Shown one piece after another: positions 1 to 11,352 of a stretch of 42,048 bases of DNA. Under the pieces are notes generated by a model. That model was not told the origin of the DNA, ran no database searches, and saw only the letters and a list, made by a program, of their open reading frames with translations. The stretch is from Acidobacteriota bacterium. Its GTDB lineage: Bacteria > Acidobacteriota > Terriglobia > Acidiferrales > UBA7541. Within the stretch, counting starts at the first letter, position 1. Each line of letters opens with the position of its first letter. The translations under genes were made by a program, and so were the position numbers. Location: assembly GCA_003223215.1 (NCBI GenBank), contig QHYH01000158.1:1-42048 (forward strand). The letters are read 5' to 3'.

Positions 1-2350
1 CGCGAATGTCGTAGCCGCGGATATCGCTCTCACCGCCCATGTAGAAGCGGCTGAAGGGGGGGACTTCCTGGCCGCCATAGCCGGTGGTGTGCGCCGCGCT
101 GAAGTGCAACCCGATGACATTGCGGTGCTTGTTGATCGAGTGGAAATACTTCGTGTCGAATACATTGGTGATGGTTTTGACATTGCCGCCGAGCCCCGAC
201 AAGCCCACCGAATAGAAAAAGCTTTTGCCGTGGGTCGAATTAATGGGGTTGTCGATGCTGTTATACGAAATCGAAGGCGTGATGGTGCTCGAGAGGATGC
301 CGTTCAGCGCGTTGGGGCCGCTCAAACTGGTGTACTGCAAAGATTCGAAAAGCAGCGTGGACGCGGCGTTGAAGGATTTGATGTTGGTGCGGGTCAAACC
401 GTAATTCAACCCAACGCGCGCGAAAGAAAGCTTGCGCAGCGGATACTGCGCGAAAACGGTGAAGCCCGTGCTGTTTTGCACGTAATTCTGGACGTACTGA
501 GGGTTGATGCTGACTTGCTGCTGGAACAGGATGGCTTCCTGCTTGGCCTGGTCAAAGTTATAGCGCGAAGAGAAAACCGTGAAACCGCTCGAGATGGGGC
601 GGTCAAAAAGATAAGGCTCGGTAAAGCCAAACATAAAGGTGCGCGACAGGCTCCCAAACTGCGCGGAGAACGTTAGCGTTTCGCCGAGGCCCAGGAAATT
701 GTTGGTCTGGTAGGTGAGGCCGATAAAACTGCCGGCCAGGCCGCTGACCCCGCCCTGCAGGCCGATGGATTGCTTGCCTTTTTCCTTGAGCTTGAGGGTG
801 ATGTCGACCGTTCCGGCCTTGTTGTTGCGCTTGATTTCGGCGGCCTTGTCGGCTTCGATTTTGTCGAAGTAATCGAGCTGATTGAGGCGCAAGATGCTCA
901 ACTCCCACAAGCGCTTGTTGAAGAGCTGGCCTTCGTCGATCATCAATTCGCGGCGAATGACCTTGTCGCGCGTGGTGGTGTTACCTTTGAAATCGATGCG
1001 GTGCACGTAATACTGCTTTTGTTCGTCAAAGCGGAGAGTCAAATTGATGATTTTATTGGCATCGTCGACTTCCGTCTCCGGCTCCGGGGTGAAATCAATG
1101 AAGCCGTATTCGCCGTAAATCTTGCCGTAAGTTTCCAGTGCTTTGCGGACCTTTTCGGTCGAGAAGATGTCCCCCTGCTTGAGAGGAAACGCCGTTTTCA
1201 GGGCATCCACTTTGAGCGACAGGGCCTTATCTGGGTCAGAGCTGACGATCTTGAGCGTGCCCATGTGGAAGCGTTCGCCCTCTTCGATGGCGATGGTGAT
1301 GTTGACGGCCTTGCCGTGGCCTTTTCCGGTGACCACGGGAACGCCGAGACGCGCGTGCGTGGTGTCCACATTTTCGAGAAGGGGCTCGCCCACGGAAACT
1401 TTGAAGTAGCCGTTGTCGCGGTAAAGCCCGCGAATGCCGACTTCGAGATCCTCGCTCAATTTCTCGCGGTCGTAGGTTTTGCTGAGCACCGGGATATACC
1501 AGAAATAGAGGGGAATCGCATAGGGCCGGTCGTGGCGCATGGCGCGAATGAGTTTGCGGTCGCTAAAGTGATGATTTCCCGTGAATTTGATTTTGCCGAC
1601 CTTGACCTTGGGGCCTTCGTCGATTTTGAACACCAGGATGACGGCGTTGCTCGAAGCGATGCGCTCATATTCCGGGGTGACCTTCGCGAACTGCCGGCCG
1701 TGTTCACCGAGAAGCTCTTTCAACACCACTTCAGCCTTCTTGATTTTCGTGGGATCGAACTGGCTTTCGACGGTGAGGCCGACCTTGCGCTCTTTGAAGC
1801 GGTCAAGAATGTCCGACTCGGAAATCGAGTGGTTTCCGTCGTATTTAATACGTCGGATCACCGGGCGCTCCTTCACTTCGAAGATGATGATCTTCCCGTT
1901 CCCACGCTTCGGAGAATCTTCCACGCGCAGTTTTACGTCCTCAAAGAATTGCGTGTTCCACAGCGCCTGAAAATCGCGGCGCAGAGTGTCCTCGTTGTAA
2001 GGATCCCCTTCACGGCTAAAAATGCGGGCTTTCAGTGTGTCGGTACGGACACGCCGATTGCCGATGAATTCGATGCGCTCAATGACCCCTTGCTGCGGGA
2101 CAGGTGGTTGTTGAGCCGGCGCGGTCGGAGAAGCCTGCGCATGATCCTTTATTACTTCCTTGCCGGTGAGCAGGTCCAGGGAGGCAGAGAACAGAACCGT
2201 GTCGGAAGACGCCGGGGCCGGAGGGTTGCCGAGCCCGGCAGCAGGCGCGGAGCTCGCAAGAAAAAAAACGAGCGCGACGACCTGTGTCACGCGAGCCGCA
2301 AATACCCCCAACGGCGAACAAACTCTTCTGTGAGCGGCCGAAGAGACCAT
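1..2350 (-). CDS. bamA: Outer membrane protein assembly factor BamA (3' end outside window)
   Basis: Central subunit of the BAM complex, which folds and inserts beta-barrel proteins into the outer membrane. About 783 codons are visible. The frame runs uninterrupted off the left edge, so the last barrel strands are missing. I read an ATG at 2350, an N-terminal export signal (basic start, then VVALVFFLASSAPAAG at about 24-39), a first POTRA repeat from about residue 88 (IERIEFIGNRRVRTDTLKAR), a late POTRA near 1018 (YYVHRIDFKGNTTTRDK), and near the edge the barrel motif FYMGGESDIRGYDIR. That motif holds the conserved (V/I)RG(F/Y) of loop 6. A GTG at about residue 21 is a possible alternative start. 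It lies 79 bases downstream of clpC on the same strand and may be co-transcribed with it. Family assignment is very secure; the start is moderately sure. Confidence 0.93.
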   Translation of the reverse strand, partial: MVSSAAHRRVCSPLGVFAARVTQVVALVFFLASSAPAAGLGNPPAPASSDTVLFSASLDLLTGKEVIKDHAQASPTAPAQQPPVPQQGVIERIEFIGNRRVRTDTLKARIFSREGDPYNEDTLRRDFQALWNTQFFEDVKLRVEDSPKRGNGKIIIFEVKERPVIRRIKYDGNHSISESDILDRFKERKVGLTVESQFDPTKIKKAEVVLKELLGEHGRQFAKVTPEYERIASSNAVILVFKIDEGPKVKVGKIKFTGNHHFSDRKLIRAMRHDRPYAIPLYFWYIPVLSKTYDREKLSEDLEVGIRGLYRDNGYFKVSVGEPLLENVDTTHARLGVPVVTGKGHGKAVNITIAIEEGERFHMGTLKIVSSDPDKALSLKVDALKTAFPLKQGDIFSTEKVRKALETYGKIYGEYGFIDFTPEPETEVDDANKIINLTLRFDEQKQYYVHRIDFKGNTTTRDKVIRRELMIDEGQLFNKRLWELSILRLNQLDYFDKIEADKAAEIKRNNKAGTVDITLKLKEKGKQSIGLQGGVSGLAGSFIGLTYQTNNFLGLGETLTFSAQFGSLSRTFMFGFTEPYLFDRPISSGFTVFSSRYNFDQAKQEAILFQQQVSINPQYVQNYVQNSTGFTVFAQYPLRKLSFARVGLNYGLTRTNIKSFNAASTLLFESLQYTSLSGPNALNGILSSTITPSISYNSIDNPINSTHGKSFFYSVGLSGLGGNVKTITNVFDTKYFHSINKHRNVIGLHFSAAHTTGYGGQEVPPFSRFYMGGESDIRGYDIR

Positions 2351-2429
2351 CAAGGCCGCGCCCCCAAACTCAAGATGTCATTCTCCCGCCGGACCCGGCA
2401 CGGGCCGGCTGTGCGATGGTTCAGATTCG

Positions 2430-4856
2430 CTAGTGGACGACCGGGGTTGCCTCAGCGACCGGACGGAACGACAGGCCCTCCCCGGCGACATAGATCTGGA
2501 GTGTCGCAGGCCTTTGAATTCCACCCTGAATCAGCGCCTCGGAGAGCGGGTCTTCAACATACTTCTGCAAAGCCCTGCGCAACGGACGCGCACCGTAGCT
2601 GCGGTCCGCGCACGTTTTCTCGAGGATCCACTGGCGAGCCTCCGGCGCGAGGACAACCTGCACTTGCCGGTGGATCAGGGTATCGTTCATCTGGCCCACA
2701 AGCAAGTCGATGATGCGGAGCAGGTCTTCGTCGCCGAGCGCGTTGAAGATTATAACCTCATCCAACCGGTTGAGGAATTCCGGGTTGAACGCCCGCTTTA
2801 CTTCGTTCATCACCATTTCTTCCATGGTCCGACGGCCAACTTCGTCGAGGCCGGCCTGGAAACCGAGGCCGGTGCGTTTCTGCAAGTGCCGCGCGCCCAG
2901 GTTCGAGGTCATAATGATGATGGTGTTTCGGAAATCCACGGTGTTGCCGAGCCCGTCGGTCAACTGTCCGTCTTCGAATACTTGCAACAGAATGTTGAAG
3001 ACGTCCGGATGGGCCTTCTCGATTTCATCCAGCAGGATGACGGAGTAAGGCGTCCGGCGGACGCGCTCGGTCAGCTGACCGCCCTCTTCGTAGCCCACAT
3101 ACCCCGGAGGCGCGCCGATGAGCTTCGACACCGAGTGTTTTTCCATGAACTCCGACATGTCGAAGCGAACCAGCGATTTCTCCGACCCAAAAAGGAATTC
3201 GGCCAGGCGGCGGGCGACCTCGGTCTTGCCGACGCCGGTGGGCCCGAGGAAAAAGAAGCAGCCCACGGGGCGCATCGGCGACTTGAGGCCGGCGCGGCTG
3301 CGGCGAATGGCGCGCGCGAGCGCGGTAATGGCCTTGTCCTGGCTGATGACACGCTTGTGCAGCTCCGGCTCGATGCGCAGGAGCTTCTGCTGCTCGTCTT
3401 CCTTGATGGAGGTAACGGCAATGCCGGTCCAGCGGGCGACAACCTCCTCGATATCTTCGCGGGTCACTACCCCGGTCGAGGCATCGTCGAGCTTGTACCG
3501 CTCGCGCAGGTTGCGCAGGTTCTCCTTTTCCTTGCGTTCCTCTTCGGAATAGAAGCGGGCCTTTTCAAATTCGTGATTGGCGATGGCCGTTTCCATGCGG
3601 TGAGTGATGAATTTCACCCTCTTCTGCACTTCGCCGACTTCCTCGGGAACGGTTGCCTGGCGCAGCTTGACGCGCGCGCCCGCCTCGTCGATCAGATCAA
3701 TGGCTTTGTCGGGAAGGAAGCGATCGGGAATGTAGCGGTTGGAAAGGTAGACGGAATAACGAAGGGCCTCATCGGTGTAGCTGACCGCGTGAAATTTTTC
3801 GTAACGCTCGCGCACACCCTGAATGACCTGAACCGCTTCGTCTTCGCTCGGCGCCGGCACTTTCACGGATTGGAAGCGGCGCTCGAGCGAGCGGTCTTTT
3901 TCGACCGATTTGCGGTATTCGCCGGGCGTGGTCGCGCCGATGCATTGAATTTCGCCGCGGGAAAGCGCGGGCTTCAGAATGTTGGCGGCGTCCAGCGAGC
4001 CTTCCGCGGAACCGGCGCCCACCAAGGTGTGCAACTCATCGATGAAGACGATGGCGTTCTGGCTCTCCATCAGTTCTTTCATGATGGTCTTGAGGCGTTC
4101 TTCGAATTGCCCGCGGTACTTGGTTCCGGCAACGATTAAGGACAGATCGAGCGACAGGATGCGCTTGTCCGCGAGAAACGGGGGAACGTCGCCGTCGGCG
4201 ATGCGCTGCGCCAGGCCTTCTACAATTGCCGTCTTGCCAACGCCCGGCTCGCCGATCAGCACCGGATTGTTCTTCGTGCGGCGGCAAAGGATCTGAATCA
4301 CGCGCTCGACTTCGTTCTCTCGTCCAACCAGCGGATCGAGGGAGCCTTCGCCGGCCGCTTGCGTCAGGTCGCGGCTGAATTCCGCGAGCAGAGAAGTTTC
4401 TTTAGGACGCGCTGCAGCCGTTTTTTCACCCGAAGTGCGCGCGAGTTCCTCGCGCAGCGTCGAGAGGCGCAAACCGCGCTCCATCAGGATCTCGGAGCCG
4501 AAGCACTTTTCTTCCCTCAGGATTCCCAGCAGCAAGTGCTCCGTGCCAACGTGCTTGTGACCCAGCCGCTCCGCTTCTTCCGCGGCCATGTTCAGGATGC
4601 GCTTGCACTCCGCGCTCAGGGGCACTTCCACCGACGTGGAAATGCGCTCGCGAATGGTGATGCGCGCCTCAATCTCTTTACGAATGGATTCGATCGAGCC
4701 TTGTTGGCGCAGGAAGCGGTTGGCCAGAGCTTTGTCCTCGCGCATCAGGCCAAGCAACAAATGCTCCGTTTCAATGTAGGGACTGCCATACTGGCTGGCT
4801 TCGTATCGTGCAAAAAAGATGACGCGACGCGCTTTCTCTGTATACCGTTCGAACAC
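2430..4856 (-). CDS. clpC: ATP-dependent Clp protease ATP-binding subunit ClpC
   Basis: Hsp100 unfoldase that feeds substrates to ClpP in the cytoplasm. I take the GTG at 4856 as start because the family N-terminus begins exactly there ([20 protein letters not shown]) and it lies one base after the lolD stop (TAA-c-GTG). This gives 808 residues, a normal length. Visible domains in order: two Clp_N repeats (about 1-145), AAA+ module D1 with Walker A GEPGVGKT, a UVR-type coiled-coil segment ([17 protein letters not shown]), AAA+ module D2 with Walker A GPTGVGKT, and a TGLGFQAG loop at the place of the ClpP-docking VGF loop. No adaptor genes (mcsAB, ctsR) are nearby. It probably sits in a transcript with lolD upstream and bamA downstream. 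Confidence 0.96.
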   Translation of the reverse strand: MFERYTEKARRVIFFARYEASQYGSPYIETEHLLLGLMREDKALANRFLRQQGSIESIRKEIEARITIRERISTSVEVPLSAECKRILNMAAEEAERLGHKHVGTEHLLLGILREEKCFGSEILMERGLRLSTLREELARTSGEKTAAARPKETSLLAEFSRDLTQAAGEGSLDPLVGRENEVERVIQILCRRTKNNPVLIGEPGVGKTAIVEGLAQRIADGDVPPFLADKRILSLDLSLIVAGTKYRGQFEERLKTIMKELMESQNAIVFIDELHTLVGAGSAEGSLDAANILKPALSRGEIQCIGATTPGEYRKSVEKDRSLERRFQSVKVPAPSEDEAVQVIQGVRERYEKFHAVSYTDEALRYSVYLSNRYIPDRFLPDKAIDLIDEAGARVKLRQATVPEEVGEVQKRVKFITHRMETAIANHEFEKARFYSEEERKEKENLRNLRERYKLDDASTGVVTREDIEEVVARWTGIAVTSIKEDEQQKLLRIEPELHKRVISQDKAITALARAIRRSRAGLKSPMRPVGCFFFLGPTGVGKTEVARRLAEFLFGSEKSLVRFDMSEFMEKHSVSKLIGAPPGYVGYEEGGQLTERVRRTPYSVILLDEIEKAHPDVFNILLQVFEDGQLTDGLGNTVDFRNTIIIMTSNLGARHLQKRTGLGFQAGLDEVGRRTMEEMVMNEVKRAFNPEFLNRLDEVIIFNALGDEDLLRIIDLLVGQMNDTLIHRQVQVVLAPEARQWILEKTCADRSYGARPLRRALQKYVEDPLSEALIQGGIQRPATLQIYVAGEGLSFRPVAEATPVVH

Positions 4857-4857
4857 G

Positions 4858-5634
4858 TTAGCTCGCTTCTCCCCCAGGGCCCCCGCCCGCCGTGGCCGCA
4901 GCTTCGCGGGTACGCAGAACTCCATGTTCCAGCCCCAGGATGCGGTTGCAACGCGCAGCGAGCGCGAGGTTATGCGTCGCGATCAGCGACGTCAACTTGT
5001 GCACGCGATGCAGCCGCTCCAGCAACTCGAACATGGCCCAAGCATTCTGCTCGTCCAAATCTCCGGTAGGTTCATCTGCCAGCAGCACCGACGGCCCGGT
5101 GACGAGCGCCCGCGCAATCGCCGCGCGCTGCTGTTCCCCTCCCGAGAGTTCTCCCGCGCGGTGATCAGCCCGGTCTTCCAGTCCGACCTCCGCGAGCCAC
5201 TTCCGCGCCGTGTCCAGCGCCGAAGTGAATTTCTCGCCGCGCAGTAGCAGCGGCATGGCTACATTTTCCGCGGCCGTAAAATCCGGCAACAACTGGTGAC
5301 GCTGCCACAAAAACCCGACCGCGCGATTGCGAAATTCTCCGAGCGCCGCGTCATCATTTGTTTCAAGGGCTTTCGAATCGAAGTATACTGTACCGCTCGT
5401 TGGCGTGTCTAGCGCCGCCAGCAAATGCAACAACGTGCTTTTGCCCGCCCCCGAAGGCGCCACCACCGCCACCATCTCGCCTTCCCGCAAAATTAAATTG
5501 GCATCGAGCAAAACAGGAATGTTTTGCGAACCGCGTCCATACGTTTTTTTCAGGCCCCGTGACTCCAGCACCACGCGCGCCTCGGGCGATGGGCCCGTCG
5601 GTGCTTGGCTTGCGCGTTGTGCCGGAAAATTCAT
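4858..5634 (-). CDS. lolD: Lipoprotein-releasing ABC transporter ATPase LolD
   Basis: ATPase of the inner-membrane system that extracts outer-membrane-destined lipoproteins (LolCDE-type), or of a closely related MacB-type exporter. 258 residues. Seen: Walker A APSGAGKST, Q-loop region LWQRHQLLPDFTAAENV (LolD proteins usually have FQ.H.LLPEFTALENV), signature LSGGEQQR, Walker B VLLADEPTGDLD and the switch histidine in ATHN. The N-terminus has a non-conserved extension of about 20 residues rich in Pro/Ala. A matching permease lies upstream on the same strand, separated by 344 bases. The downstream clpC start is 1 base from the stop, which suggests translational coupling. Function rests on family resemblance and the paired permease. 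Confidence 0.88.
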   Translation of the reverse strand: MNFPAQRASQAPTGPSPEARVVLESRGLKKTYGRGSQNIPVLLDANLILREGEMVAVVAPSGAGKSTLLHLLAALDTPTSGTVYFDSKALETNDDAALGEFRNRAVGFLWQRHQLLPDFTAAENVAMPLLLRGEKFTSALDTARKWLAEVGLEDRADHRAGELSGGEQQRAAIARALVTGPSVLLADEPTGDLDEQNAWAMFELLERLHRVHKLTSLIATHNLALAARCNRILGLEHGVLRTREAAATAGGGPGGEAS

Positions 5635-5978
5635 TTAAGCAGCCGCCTTGCTCGTCCTTTTCGCCGAACCTGCGACCTGATGATTAGATGCTATCCGAAC
5701 ACAGTACGTGAGTCTTTGCGCCAAGCAAAGGAGCGTCCCTTGACCCAAACACTTTCCCTTTTTCGCCCTTCGCTTGCCTGCCGAAAAGACGGCAGCCGGC
5801 TCGCGCCGTGCAACACTTCTAATCTTTCTATTTTCAACACCTTGCGGCAGGCCCTGGAACACCGGGGATGAGGGAAAAATCCCTTAGGCCCGCCCGCCAG
5901 CCTCTTCGAAGCGACTAGGAGCAAATGGCGCGCCAAACCGTGTCCGAATCCGTCCTGCCTTTTGCTTCCATTCAATCG
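5635..5978. other. 344-base spacer between the LolC/E permease and lolD
   Basis: No convincing gene in either strand. Short open frames exist but lack ribosome sites and recognisable sequence. It holds two short hairpins: CTGCCG/CGGCAG around a TCTTTT loop (5780s-5790s) and AGGGA/TCCCT around a four-base loop (5871-5884). Neither is followed by a clear U-run in the minus-strand direction. The length is unusual for a spacer between two subunits of one ABC transporter, so lolD may have its own promoter here, but I see no good one. Confidence 0.5.
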
Positions 5979-7205
5979 TTACTCAAATCGCAGAATCTCG
6001 ACCGGCAGCAGCCGCAGGGCGGCACGCGCGGGAAGAATCGTGGCTCCGACGGAAATTCCCATGGCCACGGCGGTAATCCATAGTCCATCAAAAAGGCTGG
6101 GATGAAATGGGACGTAAGGAACAGCGTAAACCTGCGGGTCTAGGGGAATCAAATGATAGCTGCCGGAGATAAACGAGAACGCATAACCGAGAGTGAGCCC
6201 GGCAAGCGTGCCCACGGCTCCGATGGAGATCCCCTGCCAGAGAAAGACTTTACGAATCTGCTCGCGTCGCGCACCGAGCGAACGGAGCACCGCGATGTCC
6301 CGGGCCTTATCGGTGACGGTCATGGAGAGAACCACCAGAATATTGAGGCCCGCGACAAAGGTGATCAACCCGATGAAAATGGCGGTGACCAATTTTTCCA
6401 AACGTAACGCCCGGAACAAAGCGTGGTTCTCCTCCATCCAGGTGGTGGCCGAAAAACCCGGCCCCGCGGCGCGCTGCACTTCCTCGGCGACCTCCACGGC
6501 GCGCTCCGGCTGGTTCAAGCGGAACTCCAGGACATTGACCAGATCGCCTGCGCCGGCAAGGCCCTCGGCGGCGGCGAGCGTCATGAAACACCAGTTTTCG
6601 TCGTAATCGTAGAAGCCGGAATCAAAGATGCCCGTCACGCGAAATCGGCGGGTGCGCGGAATCAACCCGAAAGGAGTCAGCCTTCCCTGCGGGCTGGTAA
6701 TCGTCACGTAATCACCGGGCGAGATTTTCCACTCCTCCGCAAGCTGTTTGCCGATAAGCAAGGCCTCGATACCGTCTGGATCGGGAGAAAAGTCCAGCTT
6801 GCCCGAGACAACGCGCTCGAGTGCCTCATCGCTTTTTCGTTCGCGCTCGGGATCAATGCCCTTGGTCACTACGCCGCGTGCCTGTCCGGCAAAAGAGAGC
6901 AAGACGGTCTGATAAACGGCCGGTGTGACGGAGCGAACTCCGGGCAGAACGCCCAGTTTCCTGGCCATTTCCTCGTAGTTCTTGATGCCTCCTGAGCCGG
7001 GACGCGTGAGAGAAATATGCGCCGTCACGCCGAGCAGGCGGTCCTGAAGCGTCTCGCGGAATCCCGTGTTCATAGACAACGCGATGACCAGCGTGGCCAC
7101 GCCCGCGGCCACGCCAAGCACGGACAAAAGGGTGACCAGGCGCAGCACCGGGGGGCGGTAAGGCGAGCGCAGGTAGCGCTGGGCGACGAACCATTCGAAT
7201 CGCAT
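5979..7205 (-). CDS. LolC/LolE-family lipoprotein-releasing permease
   Basis: Inner-membrane permease working with a LolD ATPase to release lipoproteins toward the outer membrane. 408 residues, the normal size. It begins MRFEWFVAQRYLRSPYR, typical of the family (E.F.A.RYL). A first membrane helix (VTLLSVLGVAAGVATLVIAL, about 24-43) is followed by a periplasmic MacB-PCD-like domain of about 200 residues. Three further helices lie near the C-terminus (about 275-300, 320-345, 368-390), and it ends PARAALRLLPVEILRFE. Only one such permease is present, so the transporter may be a homodimer of a merged LolC/E type (inference). It starts 18 bases after the lysS stop, so it is probably in the lysS transcript. 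The start ATG has no clear Shine-Dalgarno sequence. Confidence 0.88.
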   Translation of the reverse strand: MRFEWFVAQRYLRSPYRPPVLRLVTLLSVLGVAAGVATLVIALSMNTGFRETLQDRLLGVTAHISLTRPGSGGIKNYEEMARKLGVLPGVRSVTPAVYQTVLLSFAGQARGVVTKGIDPERERKSDEALERVVSGKLDFSPDPDGIEALLIGKQLAEEWKISPGDYVTITSPQGRLTPFGLIPRTRRFRVTGIFDSGFYDYDENWCFMTLAAAEGLAGAGDLVNVLEFRLNQPERAVEVAEEVQRAAGPGFSATTWMEENHALFRALRLEKLVTAIFIGLITFVAGLNILVVLSMTVTDKARDIAVLRSLGARREQIRKVFLWQGISIGAVGTLAGLTLGYAFSFISGSYHLIPLDPQVYAVPYVPFHPSLFDGLWITAVAMGISVGATILPARAALRLLPVEILRFE

Positions 7206-7223
7206 GGTTGATGGAAGAATACG

Positions 7224-8786
<1,563 letters not shown>

Positions 8787-8819
8787 GGAGGATCATCCTT
8801 TCCGCGAAGGCGGAGACCG

Positions 8820-8848
8820 AGTATAGCGGCGCTAACCCCCGGGAGCAA
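8820..8848 (-). promoter_or_regulatory. Sigma70-type promoter for lysS
   Basis: On the minus strand a -35 TTGCTC (8848-8843) and a -10 TATACT (8825-8820) are separated by 17 bases. Transcription would start near 8813, 27 bases before the TTG start of lysS. Seen in sequence; activity is inferred. Confidence 0.55.
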
Positions 8849-8997
8849 GAAACGGACAATGTCAATCCAGTGAATAAGATGGACGGCACCCGCCGGTTAC
8901 GGCGCCGGGTTTGCGCGCGCCAGGCCCCTATCCCTCGATTCGTGGGACCGTACGGCGAGTGATTCATCATCCTTTACCTGCTTGGCACAAAGAAGTA

Positions 8998-9025
8998 GTG
9001 GCAAAGGAAATTCTTTTGATATACT
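8998..9025 (+). promoter_or_regulatory. Sigma70-like promoter for the 9053 gene
   Basis: A good -10 TATACT (9020-9025) is preceded after 16 bases by a weak -35 GTGGCA (8998-9003). Transcription would start near 9032, which fits a translation start at TTG 9053 better than at GTG 9035. It is divergent from the lysS promoter. Confidence 0.45.
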
Positions 9026-9052
9026 CCGCCACCAGTGTCCTGGGAGGCCCTC

Positions 9053-9766
9053 TTGAAAGCCGACAGCCGCCCGCCCTTATCCCGCGGTAGGTGTGTCCAA
9101 CAAGACTGGCGCACAAGCTTGCCGGAGGAGAAGGCTCTGGTATTCCAGGAACACGAACGTCATCTCGAATCGCTGTATAACATGTTCAGTGTTTCGCTGA
9201 ACGAAGCCATCGAGCTCAAACTCGCGGGCTTCTTGCCTACGGCCTTGAGGACCGTGGGCATGAGTTCCGAGCTTTGCGGACGGATGAGCCGCCCACTCGC
9301 CGGGACGCTCCGCGCGCTCGAGGAACACGCCAAGCACTATGGGACGGTTCCCAACGCCGCCCCGCTGAACCCTGACAACTATCATGGGATGAAAGGCCAG
9401 CGTTCCGCGCGCATGAGCGGGCTCCTCGATCGCGTCCTGTTTTCCCAGAGGCTGCAATTCCTGCACAAAGTCAACACGCTTGAGGAAATGGTCGAGGACC
9501 TCGACCGGGACTTTCGGACCGTCGCGACGGACCTCGCCGGGGGCTTATGTCCCGACCCCCAGCGTGGGTGGCATGAAGTAGACGCGGGCCACTACGATCT
9601 CAATACCTGCCTGCGGGAAACCATTGTATTGTTGAAATCCTTCTTCGTCGTGCTTCCCGCCGGGCAGCTTGGCGATTTTGAGAAAACGGTCCACGACCAG
9701 TCGCAATTCCCGGACGGCGACCCCACGCGGCGCCATGGACGAATGGGCGCGTTCGCGGGACAATAA
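9053..9766 (+). CDS. Conserved hypothetical protein upstream of ECF sigma factor
   Basis: Not assigned to a named family. About 237 residues from TTG 9053, chosen because GGGAGG (9042-9047) lies 5 bases before it; GTG 9035 is the alternative. No signal peptide or membrane helix is seen, so it should be cytoplasmic. The middle (about 30-200) looks mainly alpha-helical with charged heptad-like stretches (HERHLESLYNMFSVSLNEAI; QRLQFLHKVNTLEEMVEDL). Codon use matches its neighbours and the frame is clean, which argues that it is real. It lies 150 bases ahead of an ECF sigma/anti-sigma pair on the same strand, but a functional link is only a guess. Confidence 0.7.
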   Translation: MKADSRPPLSRGRCVQQDWRTSLPEEKALVFQEHERHLESLYNMFSVSLNEAIELKLAGFLPTALRTVGMSSELCGRMSRPLAGTLRALEEHAKHYGTVPNAAPLNPDNYHGMKGQRSARMSGLLDRVLFSQRLQFLHKVNTLEEMVEDLDRDFRTVATDLAGGLCPDPQRGWHEVDAGHYDLNTCLRETIVLLKSFFVVLPAGQLGDFEKTVHDQSQFPDGDPTRRHGRMGAFAGQ

Positions 9767-9916
9767 CCCTACCTGCTCGCCCGCAGGAGCCCGAACACCA
9801 TAGTGGACGAAGCGGCCTTTCGAGGGGTGTCTCTTTGACTCCCGCGGGCGAAAGTCAGGACAACTCAAAGGGGGACTCGGTGCATCCGAACGGGTGGATG
9901 CGCCGGAATTGGACCG

Positions 9917-10588
9917 TTGGCCCGAAACCGACCAAGCGCTCCGAATGCGTCGACTTCCCGACAGGCCACCAAACCGGTGACGGAAGCGGAAGCTATTCGG
10001 CTGGCCCAGGCGGGTGACGCCGCCGCATTTGAGTTTCTCTATCAAATGCACGGCCGTCGCGTTTACGCCCTGTGTCTCCGGATGGTGAATAATCCGGCGG
10101 ACGCGGAAGACCTGATGCAGGAAGCCTTTCTTCAGCTCTTCCGGAAAATTGGCACTTTTCGGGGCGAGTCGGCCTTTTCCACCTGGCTGCATCGCATGAC
10201 CGTGAACGTCGTCCTGATGCGGCTCAGGAAGAAGTCGCTGCCGGTGGCCTCACTGGAAGAAACGACGGAGCCCGACGAAGAAACAGGCGGCCCGAGAAAA
10301 GACATTGGTGCACCGGATTTGCGCTTGAGTGGCGCGGTGGACCGGGTGAATTTGGAACGCTCGGTGGAAAAATTGCCGCCGGGTTACCGGACCGTGTTTG
10401 TGCTGCACGATGTGCAGGGTTACGAGCACAACGAGATTGCGGAGATCATGGGTTGCTCAGTCGGAAACTCGAAGTCGCAGCTGCACAAGGCGCGGACTCG
10501 TCTGAGGGATTTGTTGCAGGAAGAACTGCGCGCCCAAGCGCGGCAGGAACGCCACGCCGCAAGATCCCAGACGGCGCACGACGATTGA
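9917..10588 (+). CDS. ECF-type RNA polymerase sigma factor (RpoE-like)
   Basis: Alternative sigma factor that redirects RNA polymerase to stress or envelope promoters. Region 2 is clear ([20 protein letters not shown] ... [20 protein letters not shown] ... [20 protein letters not shown]), then an acidic linker ([12 protein letters not shown]), then region 4 ([20 protein letters not shown] ... [20 protein letters not shown]). The long frame opens at TTG 9917 (223 residues). GTG 9977 ([20 protein letters not shown]) is an equally plausible start and gives about 203 residues; neither has a strong ribosome site. The following gene encodes a membrane anti-sigma factor, so activity is probably controlled by sequestration. 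Family secure, target genes unknown. Confidence 0.93.
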   Translation: MARNRPSAPNASTSRQATKPVTEAEAIRLAQAGDAAAFEFLYQMHGRRVYALCLRMVNNPADAEDLMQEAFLQLFRKIGTFRGESAFSTWLHRMTVNVVLMRLRKKSLPVASLEETTEPDEETGGPRKDIGAPDLRLSGAVDRVNLERSVEKLPPGYRTVFVLHDVQGYEHNEIAEIMGCSVGNSKSQLHKARTRLRDLLQEELRAQARQERHAARSQTAHDD

Positions 10589-10715
10589 GCTACAATGAAC
10601 GCACTTGAAGTGTGTGTGTGCGATCCCGTAACGCCAGGACTTGGGGCCTAGGAAGCAGTTGAGAGAAGCGGACGAAGCCGGCCCACCGGCTGGCACCGGC
10701 TCGGAGTGAAGCACT

Positions 10716-11351
10716 ATGCAGTGCAGGGACATTGCAGAGGTTCTGGAACAGGAAGGCCTTTCGCCGTTACCGGACGCAGCGCGGGCGCACGTGGCTCGCT
10801 GCTCGCATTGTCAGGATTACATCGCCGATCTTGAAACAATCGTTTCAGCCGCCCGTGAATGGCCCACGGAGGTCGAACCACCCCCCCGCGTGTGGATGGC
10901 CCTCCGGGCCCAGCTCGAACAGGAAGGCATCTTCAAGGAGCCCGTGACCGCTCCGAACGAACTGCCTGCTTCCTGGTGGGGCGGTTTCGGCGAGTTCTTC
11001 CGCACCCGCGCCTTGGCTACGGTCGCCGTGGGTGCGCTGATTGCCGCTGCCGCGATTCTCGAACTGCGCCGGCCGGCTGCTCTCCCGCTTCCCCCCGAGG
11101 TCGTGGCCACGGTAAAACAGTTAAACGAGCAAGAGGTCGACCTCAGAAACATGCACCTTGCCAGCACATCCCCCGTGGATCAAGCGTTCGAGCAAAACCT
11201 CAAGGAAATCGATGATTTCATTGCCGACTGCGAGCGCCATCTGAAAGAGGTCCCGCAGGACGAACTGGCGCGCGAGTATCTCTACAGCGCCTATCAGCAA
11301 AAAGCGGAATTACTTGCCGCGATGTTGGATCGCGGGAGGAGCGTTAACTAA
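10716..11351 (+). CDS. Membrane-anchored zinc-finger anti-sigma factor
   Basis: Predicted partner of the ECF sigma factor 127 bases upstream. 211 residues. The N-terminal ZAS/zf-HC2 domain has C3, H25, C29 and C32 (AHVARCSHCQDY), the zinc-binding HxxxCxxC pattern. A single membrane helix follows (about 99-116, ALATVAVGALIAAAAIL), then a periplasmic tail of about 90 residues with helical charged segments (NLKEIDDFIADCERHLKEVP). The tail could sense the envelope signal (inference). The stop codon lies one base from the next start (TAA-c-ATG), so it is likely translationally coupled to the DUF4097-like gene. The start ATG has GGAG about 9 bases upstream. Confidence 0.88.
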   Translation: MQCRDIAEVLEQEGLSPLPDAARAHVARCSHCQDYIADLETIVSAAREWPTEVEPPPRVWMALRAQLEQEGIFKEPVTAPNELPASWWGGFGEFFRTRALATVAVGALIAAAAILELRRPAALPLPPEVVATVKQLNEQEVDLRNMHLASTSPVDQAFEQNLKEIDDFIADCERHLKEVPQDELAREYLYSAYQQKAELLAAMLDRGRSVN

Positions 11352-11352
11352 C

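Noticed and set aside
770-2713. 647-codon open frame on the plus strand opposite bamA
   Set aside because: The minus strand reads clear BamA POTRA and barrel motifs in one frame; the plus frame is its shadow.
5691-5975. 94-codon minus-strand frame in the lolC/E-lolD gap
   Set aside because: Basic, low-information translation, no ribosome site, no coding-like pattern.
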